Assembly (NCBI GenBank): GCA_051294375.1
Contig: CM119268.1
Location: forward strand, 11,300,605-11,364,604
Origin: Paraspadella gotoi
Lineage: Eukaryota; Chaetognatha
Direction of reading: 5' to 3'
Length of the DNA: 64,000 bases
Below are positions 61,501 through 64,000 of the stretch, one piece after another. The notes below the pieces were generated by a model that was not told the origin of the DNA, did not search any database, and was given only the letters and a program-made list of their open reading frames with translations. Made by a program: the position numbers and the translations under genes. Within the stretch, counting starts at the first letter, position 1. Every line of letters begins with the position of its first letter.

Positions 61501-63836
61501 ATCGAATTTTTAAAGCTTCCATTAGCGCGACCGGCTTGTTTACATTTTCTTCTGACCTTCTCGAACTCAAAACAAAATTAACTGGCAATGAATTCGATTT
61601 TGTACAAACGAGCCTGTCTAGAAGAAGAAAAAACATATCGCCCGAAATGAAAACAAAAACTTTGACCCCGAAGGAATTGGCTTAAAAAGGCACCTTTCAA
61701 AATCCTTTTCCGTTGTCCTCGCATAAATTAGTACAAATATTTTCCTGCTCGCTCTCACCCCAGCTTTAACCTTCTCTTTTCTAATACAGGTACTACCTCA
61801 AATCGAATCTCAGCATAGAGCAGCTCGTTTCCGACGACGTGGCGTCAGACATGATCAAAGAAGCGCAGATCAGCTTTTTGCAGGTTTCGCCAGAGCTTTG
61901 TCCGGTTTTATCAATGTCACAATTGTCACATCTCTGTCAACCGAAACCGACCTTATTCCGTCTTTCCTTTCAGTTGAACTCAATGGAACTGGCGTTTCAA
62001 CTGACGCTGTCGGACTTCGACATTTTCTCCGAGATCGAAACCACGGAGTACGTGGACGATCTATTTGAGCGAGACTCTGCTTACGGACAACCCGCTCTCG
62101 AGAAGTTCGAAGAATTGGGTAAGTTTGAGACTTGGGATGAAAAAAAAATTTGCATAGCATTAATATTCAAGGTTTTTATTTTTCGTCTCTTTTTTTTCTT
62201 CCGTAGTTAATCGGGAAATGTTTTGGGTATGCTCCGAAATCTGCTCCGAGCACAACACTGTCAAACGCATGAAGATCGTCAAGCACTTCATAAAAATCGC
62301 TAAGCACTGCAAGGACTGCAAAAACTTCAATTCCATGTTTGCTATTCTGAGCGGGCTCGGCCACGGCTCCGTTTCCCGGCTGCGCGGCGCTTGGGAGAAA
62401 TTGCCGGCCAAATACTCAAAACTCTTCGGAGATTTACAGGAGGTCAGCCTTTGGCGGTCAGGAGGGGGAATTTTTGCGGGGTGGTCGGAGAAGAGGGGCT
62501 AGGGTAAAGGGTCGGATAAGATAAACATTCCATCGTCAAGATAAAAAGTGTCTTAGTCTATAGGCGCTCGTTAATTTTGCCCGTTGGCAGGCTTTAAGAA
62601 TATTTGTTTCTGACACTTGCAAACCGCCCCCGACCATAAATCAATCGTCTAAGATATATATACAAGTTTACCTGTCTTTCTTTTTCGTTATCGTTCCCTT
62701 CTGTCGTCGTTGACTCACAATTTTGGCATTTTTTCGCGAGACCTCCCTATTCTCTCGATCGCCAGAGCGAAACCGTCAAAAGTCAAGAATGACGTAAAGT
62801 TCGTCTAAGAAGCGATTAATTCTCGTCGCGATGACAGATGCTCTCGTTCTCGCTTCTTCGAGAAATAGAAAAAAAAAATCAAATTACAAAGGCACAAAAC
62901 AACAAATCTGAGAAAAAGTGAAAAAAAGAGTATTGTTGAAAGTTTTTTTTTAATGTTTTATGATTTTTGTTTTATGATCAATTTTTTTTCAGGAAACCTT
63001 TTTTTTATGATTTTACAAAATTCTAGACTCAATGACACACCGTAAAGACGACATTAATCAAGTAAGTAATATTTTTTTCTTCCTAAGGTAATGGACCCGT
63101 CACGAAATATGGCCAAGTACCGCAACCTGATAAACTCTGAACTGGTCCAACCTCCAATGATACCGTTCTTTCCCGTGGTCAAGAAGGACTTGACCTTCCT
63201 TCATCTCGGCAACGACACCGAGATGAATGGCCTCGTCAACTTCGAAAAGCTGAGGATGATCGCCAAAGAAATTAGGCAGATAACGAACATGTGAGTCTAG
63301 GCGATTGCGTTAGTAATCGAACGAGCCTTGCCATTTCCACCCCCGCTTGGTTTCAGTTTTTAAATGTCGATACCGTTGTTGAACTCTTTCTCAATAATCT
63401 TGACACTTTTTGTCTTCAGAACTTTCTCCGAATCTGGAAGCTGTTTTCTCTATGGAGGATTTTTTTCCCCATCTCTCTATTTATTTTCGATTGCCCAACT
63501 TTTCTCTTGTGACTTCCTTTCCCCCCGCACTTCCTAAATTATTCTCTTTCCCTGTTTGTAATCATAACGCCTTTCTTTCCCTCTTTACCCCAATCAAGGT
63601 GCTCCATCAAGTACGATCTTCGCTCCATGTACGACGCCGTCCTGGTGGGCAGTCCCCCGTTCGGTGACACCCCCTGGGCTCACGGATTCCACGGTAGCTC
63701 GTCGCACGTGGGATCCGGGTTCTCGTCCTCGAATCTGGCGGGCATGGCGACCATTCGAAAGCGGGACAACCACAAGAGGCGCTCGCATCTGCCCAACCCC
63801 AAGAAGGTCTACGAGGAGGCGCAGATGAGCAGAAAG
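18509..63836 (+). CDS. RAPGEF2/6: PDZ-GEF: Rap guanine nucleotide exchange factor 2/6 homologue, C-terminus beyond window
   Basis: Twenty-three exons join in frame to about 1268 residues: 18509-18620, 20502-20611, 21535-21653, 43857-44106, 50086-50263, 51676-51845, 52974-53168, 57617-57760, 57852-58016, 58102-58281, 58383-58586, 58722-58835, 59012-59315, 59476-59588, 59712-59833, 60072-60202, 60396-60583, 60836-60924, 61790-61883, 61974-62118, 62207-62442, 63088-63290 and 63599-63836. All use GT-AG with matching phases. Domain order is that of RAPGEF2/6 and fly Gef26/dizzy: CNB-like 1 (residues about 45-135), acidic linker, CNB-like 2 (about 379-485), RasGEF-N (about 490-610), PDZ (about 640-725), RA (about 885-970), RasGEF (about 995-1200). 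The family loads GTP on Rap1/Rap2 at membranes and junctions. The Pro-rich tail and PDZ ligand end expected of the family lie to the right. The third intron is 22 kb and full of repeats; the fourth hosts a gene on the other strand. Confidence 0.97.
18723..18753 (+). repeat. Telomere-like G-rich motif, potential G-quadruplex
   Basis: Five runs of three or more G in 31 bases, beginning GGGTTAGGGTTAAGGG, lie 100 bases after exon 1 of PDZ-GEF on its coding strand. Loops of 3, 4, 7 and 1 bases fit the usual G-quadruplex pattern. Confidence 0.6.
20502..21653 (+). CDS. RAPGEF2/6: PDZ-GEF exons 2-3: first CNB-like domain, N-terminal half
   Basis: Exons 20502-20611 and 21535-21653. They encode [17 protein letters not shown], matching the start of the first cyclic-nucleotide-binding-like domain, then [20 protein letters not shown], the beta-roll segment. 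The second donor splits an Arg codon (phase 2), completed by exon 4 at 43857, so one beta-roll is interrupted by 22 kb of intron. Confidence 0.95.
23291..24834. repeat. Local duplication D1, left copy (next to N gap)
   Basis: About 1.5 kb running into the 100-N gap is repeated as 24935-26430 on the same strand. Identical landmarks are AAATTGGAAAACTCGG at the start, ATCATCATCATCAT in the middle and GTCTACGTTCG at the end. Differences are mostly single-base insertions or deletions. In this intron it is most likely two haplotypes or an uncorrected gap-fill rather than a real duplication. The short open frames inside it are not genes. Confidence 0.75.
24835..24934. other. Assembly gap (100 N)
   Basis: One hundred N separate the two D1 copies, so their true distance and order are unknown. 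Confidence 1.
24935..26430. repeat. Local duplication D1, right copy
   Basis: This is the second version of 23291-24834. It has lost many single bases relative to the left copy, notably in homopolymers, as expected of noisy long-read sequence. After 26430 it continues into a sequence absent from the left copy: a (GA)n run (about 26511-26568) and a TC run (about 26743-26781). Confidence 0.75.
26866..28890. repeat. Local duplication D2, left copy (ends at N gap)
   Basis: About 2 kb is repeated at 29038-30895. Shared landmarks include CCATATTTTCTCACCCT, the mariner-like MITE in both copies and GCTTCGGGCACAGGTGCTCC at the right end. Near the right end the left copy lacks about 70 bases that the right copy has. 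A 25-N gap follows directly (28891-28915). Confidence 0.75.
27501..27841. mobile_element. Tc1/mariner-like MITE, copy 1
   Basis: The left end CAGTCCTGTGGAAAAAAAGA and right end, read inward on the other strand, CAGTCCTGTGCCAAAAAAAG form terminal inverted repeats. TA dinucleotides flank both ends (27499-27500 and 27842-27843), the target duplication of Tc1/mariner elements. The 341-bp AT-rich body has no transposase, so it is non-autonomous. Confidence 0.8.
28891..29037. other. Two assembly gaps with a stranded third fragment
   Basis: 25 N (28891-28915) and 10 N (29028-29037) bracket 112 bases that are nearly identical to 30418-30530. This fragment is therefore a third version of the D2 locus, left between gaps by the assembler. 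Confidence 0.9.
29038..30895. repeat. Local duplication D2, right copy
   Basis: Second version of 26866-28890, on the same strand, again with scattered one-base indels. It includes (TC)n at about 30231-30285 and the second MITE copy at 29705-30062. Confidence 0.75.
29705..30062. mobile_element. Tc1/mariner-like MITE, copy 2
   Basis: Same element as 27501-27841, with the same flanking sequence (GTACTA before, TATGTAAGTACTG after). It is therefore the same insertion seen twice through the D2 duplication, not an independent one. The right end has an extra GC relative to copy 1. Confidence 0.8.
30830..31112. other. GC-richer block with an unassigned minus-strand open frame
   Basis: This block stands out from AT-rich flanks. 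Minus-strand translation reads ..[18 protein letters not shown].., which looks protein-like but matches no family I recognise, and I could not find convincing splice partners. Part of it recurs before the gap at 28890. It may be a pseudogene fragment or a non-coding conserved element. Confidence 0.25.
31333..33704. mobile_element. Family B large non-autonomous DNA transposon, copy 1
   Basis: A 2.4-kb element recurs at 38665-40734 with unrelated flanks, so it is dispersed. Its ends are inverted: TATGTCATTCCCAAATCC at the left and, read inward from the right, TATGTCATCCTCAGATCG. Each end carries 250-350 bases of GC-rich DNA made of CCCCTGGGG/CCGCGGGG-type palindromic units, followed inward by TC-rich or GA-rich tracts and an AT-rich core. 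The 8-mer GCTTTTTC lies just outside both ends (about 31321 and 33709), a possible 8-bp target duplication as in hAT elements. There is no transposase. The class assignment is inference. Confidence 0.75.
32755..33265 (+). repeat. Degenerate 18-bp tandem array inside family B
   Basis: Units like GTTGACCAAATTATGCAA and GTTTACCAAATTATGAAA repeat about 25 times with small changes. The copy at 40100-40310 is a shorter version of the same array. Confidence 0.8.
33705..37013. other. Intronic DNA of PDZ-GEF, no gene seen
   Basis: Mostly non-coding. It contains a 10-N gap (34596-34605), a GA run (about 34646-34665), and GC-richer DNA at about 35560-35900 crossed by open frames on both strands that match nothing I know. 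Poly-T and poly-C runs are common. Confidence 0.4.
37014..37102 (+). repeat. (TC)n microsatellite
   Basis: An almost uninterrupted run of about 75 bases of TC, followed by a degenerate CTTTCTC tail. Confidence 0.95.
37103..38664. other. Intronic DNA of PDZ-GEF, no gene seen
   Basis: Non-coding by eye: poly-A/T-rich up to about 37980, then more mixed sequence. A 100-codon minus-strand frame (38206-38508) has no family resemblance. Confidence 0.4.
38665..40734. mobile_element. Family B large non-autonomous DNA transposon, copy 2
   Basis: Same structure and orientation as 31333-33704: left end AATGTCATCTCCCAAATCC, right end CTGAGGATGACATAC, GC-rich palindromic termini, TC-rich then AT-rich core, and a shortened ACCAAATTATG array. 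It is about 300 bases shorter and carries many small indels. Flanks differ from copy 1, so this is an independent insertion in the same intron. Confidence 0.75.
40735..43856. other. Intronic DNA of PDZ-GEF, no gene seen
   Basis: No supported exon before 43857. A GC/CpG-richer patch at about 42640-42830 holds two ACCATCTGG copies and could be an internal promoter, but there is no direct evidence. Pyrimidine-rich DNA at 42870-43260 produces long meaningless Phe/Ser/Pro frames. Confidence 0.4.
43857..44106 (+). CDS. RAPGEF2/6: PDZ-GEF exon 4: first CNB-like domain, C-terminal half
   Basis: Eighty-four codons. It completes the split Arg codon, continues with [14 protein letters not shown], a Gly run that departs from relatives, then [15 protein letters not shown], the conserved end of the first CNB-like domain. 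The rest (to ..MQSEEGTL) is a disordered linker. The phosphate-binding cassette typical of cAMP binding is absent, as in the whole PDZ-GEF family. Confidence 0.95.
44236..47659 (-). CDS. EF-hand (calmodulin-superfamily) protein nested in PDZ-GEF intron 4, with a frameshift
   Basis: Nine exons on the minus strand: 47659-47521, 47422-47332, 47251-47173, 47107-46994, 46929-46818, 45855-45746, 45368-45275, 44988-44821 and 44419-44236. All are GT-AG with consistent phases, about 363 residues once one missing base is allowed for. Order: basic Cys-containing N-terminus ([30 protein letters not shown]), helix, EF-hand 1 with canonical loop [12 protein letters not shown], degenerate EF-hand 2 ([11 protein letters not shown]), EF-hand 3 (DLDGDD...ICIDDL), EF-hand 4 ([12 protein letters not shown]), then a Lys/Ser/Thr-rich tail ending GQKKKKST. 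Spacing of EF-hands 1-2 fits calmodulin. EF-hand 3 is broken by a one-base deletion at about 45795-45810, which gives a stop soon after. I do not recognise the subfamily. The first in-frame Met is at 47659; the frame stays open to about 47785, so the true start may be upstream. Confidence 0.75.
44821..44988 (-). CDS. Symmetric (phase 2/2) tail exon of the EF-hand gene
   Basis: This 168-base stretch is open in the frame demanded by both neighbours, with a CCTAG acceptor and a GTGAGC donor. It encodes 56 residues rich in K, P, S and T ([17 protein letters not shown]...). As its length is a multiple of three and phases match, including or skipping it keeps the frame, so it could be a cassette exon. 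It is GC-richer than its flanks. Confidence 0.6.
46718..46756 (+). repeat. (TC)n microsatellite
   Basis: About 40 bases of uninterrupted TC in the intron between EF-hand gene exons 45746-45855 and 46818-46929. Confidence 0.95.
47660..50085. other. PDZ-GEF intron 4, upstream side of the EF-hand gene
   Basis: 47660-47785 may be coding or 5' leader of the EF-hand gene, as its frame stays open. 48160-48720 is CpG-richer and could hold its promoter and first exon; a minus-strand frame of 92 codons there (48449-48727) matches nothing I know. 48860-50085 shows only low-complexity and AT-rich sequence. Confidence 0.35.
50086..51845 (+). CDS. RAPGEF2/6: PDZ-GEF exons 5-6: Ser/Thr-rich linker
   Basis: Exons 50086-50263 and 51676-51845 encode the linker between the two CNB-like domains. 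Most of it is not conserved, but [19 protein letters not shown] resembles the SxTSDSGSSSLSDIYQA segment of vertebrate RAPGEF2/6. The basic RRRFRK stretch that vertebrate proteins have here is not seen. Confidence 0.85.
52461..52558 (+). repeat. (TC)n microsatellite
   Basis: About 100 bases of TC with a few CC interruptions in the intron before PDZ-GEF exon 7. Confidence 0.95.
52974..53168 (+). CDS. RAPGEF2/6: PDZ-GEF exon 7: acidic segment leading into CNB 2
   Basis: Sixty-five codons, phase 0/0. [19 protein letters not shown] matches the acidic DLSGLPE..VDSEDD region of relatives, followed by [19 protein letters not shown] and the start of a helix (LLDLMGHLP), which are highly conserved in the family. 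Confidence 0.97.
53169..57616. other. PDZ-GEF intron 7 (4.4 kb)
   Basis: No exon seen. A degenerate minisatellite lies at 55240-55470. Poly-A and poly-G runs occur near 55680 and 55750. 54100-54200 is GC-richer but without a recognisable gene. Confidence 0.5.
55240..55470 (+). repeat. Degenerate minisatellite based on TGATGACAC
   Basis: Units such as GACACTGATGATCACAC, GACACTGATGATGACAC and GATGACGCAATG repeat imperfectly for about 230 bases, then fade into GATGACGCGATG units. Confidence 0.7.
57617..58016 (+). CDS. RAPGEF2/6: PDZ-GEF exons 8-9: second CNB-like domain
   Basis: Exons 57617-57760 and 57852-58016 encode [48 protein letters not shown] and [18 protein letters not shown], all near-identical to relatives. 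The cassette after FG reads [12 protein letters not shown] instead of E(I/L)AL..PRAA, so the Arg that binds the cyclic phosphate is missing; PDZ-GEFs are known not to need cAMP. Confidence 0.98.
58102..58586 (+). CDS. RAPGEF2/6: PDZ-GEF exons 10-11: RasGEF-N (REM) domain
   Basis: Exons 58102-58281 and 58383-58586 encode [50 protein letters not shown], and the hallmark [19 protein letters not shown]. This domain stabilises the catalytic RasGEF fold. Relatives have LLTYRTF where this protein has LLMSRTF. Confidence 0.98.
58722..59315 (+). CDS. RAPGEF2/6: PDZ-GEF exons 12-13: PDZ domain
   Basis: Exons 58722-58835 and 59012-59315. [13 protein letters not shown] leads in, followed by the PDZ core: [56 protein letters not shown]. 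The carboxylate-binding loop is [10 protein letters not shown] where relatives have SEKGFGIFV. The domain binds C-terminal peptides of membrane proteins and places the GEF at junctions. Confidence 0.98.
59476..60202 (+). CDS. RAPGEF2/6: PDZ-GEF exons 14-16: basic and Ser-rich linker
   Basis: Exons 59476-59588, 59712-59833 and 60072-60202. [16 protein letters not shown] corresponds to the conserved RNKLKKILDKTRISILP segment, and [14 protein letters not shown] to SGTLSSSNPDLL. The remainder is Ser/Thr/Pro-rich and variable. Confidence 0.93.
60360..60583 (+). CDS. RAPGEF2/6: PDZ-GEF exon 17 with two in-frame acceptors: start of RA domain
   Basis: The conserved part starts at 60396 (after ATTAG) and encodes [14 protein letters not shown].., [17 protein letters not shown] and NFSLCE, the first half of the Ras-association domain. 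A second acceptor (TTTTGTAG) at 60358-60359 would add 36 bases, [12 protein letters not shown], in frame with no stop. Either version joins exon 16 in phase 1. Confidence 0.93.
60836..61883 (+). CDS. RAPGEF2/6: PDZ-GEF exons 18-19: end of RA domain
   Basis: Exons 60836-60924 and 61790-61883. [20 protein letters not shown] and [17 protein letters not shown] match the last strands of the RA domain, where Rap/Ras-GTP binds in relatives. [12 protein letters not shown] leads into the catalytic domain. Confidence 0.97.
61974..63836 (+). CDS. RAPGEF2/6: PDZ-GEF exons 20-23: RasGEF catalytic domain
   Basis: Exons 61974-62118, 62207-62442, 63088-63290 and 63599-63836. CDC25-homology signatures are intact: [92 protein letters not shown] and [16 protein letters not shown]. 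The last exon has a Ser/Gly-rich insert and ends [12 protein letters not shown] as in relatives. Its donor at 63837 points to further exons. A CATCAG acceptor at 63950 follows, but the sequence after it does not resemble the expected next segment, so I do not call it. Confidence 0.98.
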
Positions 63837-64000
63837 GTGGGAACTGTTCTTTACTATCGACTCTCCTTTTGTCTGTTTGTTGAGTCTTTTTGTCAATTTC
63901 ACCCAGTCCCTTACTCTCTCCCTCGCGAAAGTTGAATGTCTTCCATCAGGCATTCCCGAACATCTGTGTAAACTTATCGATGACGATGAATCATCACTTA

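Noticed and set aside
63951-64000. Possible PDZ-GEF exon 24 after the CATCAG acceptor
   Set aside because: The frame (AFPNICVNLSM..) does not resemble the segment that follows MSRK in relatives, and the window ends before a donor could be seen.

Overview
This window is animal nuclear DNA. Its genes are split by GT-AG introns. Non-coding DNA is AT-rich and full of (TC)n/(CTTT)n microsatellites, while the coding exons are clearly GC-richer. The proteins are metazoan (PDZ-GEF, TMEM19, an exon-junction-complex-binding protein), so an invertebrate animal is likely; I cannot name the phylum from sequence alone. Four runs of N and two sets of indel-rich local duplications show that 23-31 kb is a weak part of the assembly.

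Layout. (1) 0.1-0.8 kb: dispersed repeat of family A. (2) 0.9-4.1 kb, minus strand: six exons of a long, disordered, Arg-rich protein with an exon-junction-complex binding motif, SMG6- or R3HCC1L-like; its 3' end lies left of the window. (3) 5.36-6.75 kb, plus strand: complete six-exon TMEM19 homologue, arranged head-to-head with (2). (4) 6.8-18.5 kb: no gene seen; holds a hammerhead-like motif, a second family-A repeat, a perfect 46-base palindrome, a 21-bp hairpin, microsatellites and a GC-rich island. (5) 18.5-63.8 kb, plus strand: 23 exons of a PDZ-GEF (RAPGEF2/6, fly Gef26/dizzy family), nearly complete at the N terminus and running past the right edge. Its exons encode, in order, a degenerate cyclic-nucleotide-binding domain, an acidic linker, a second such domain, RasGEF-N, PDZ, a basic/Ser-rich linker, a Ras-association domain and the RasGEF catalytic domain. 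(6) Inside its 22-kb third intron (21.7-43.9 kb): assembly duplications, a Tc1/mariner-like MITE and two copies of a large GC-ended non-autonomous transposon (family B). (7) Inside its fourth intron, minus strand (44.2-47.7 kb): a nested EF-hand protein gene of nine exons with a one-base frameshift in its third EF-hand.

The genes do not form an operon. PDZ-GEF activates Rap GTPases at the membrane, the EF-hand protein probably senses Ca2+, TMEM19 is a membrane protein of unclear function, and the SMG6/R3HCC1L-like protein probably acts in mRNA surveillance. The most unusual material is the nested frameshifted EF-hand gene with an unrecognised tail, the A and B element families that share an internal module, and the hammerhead-like motif.
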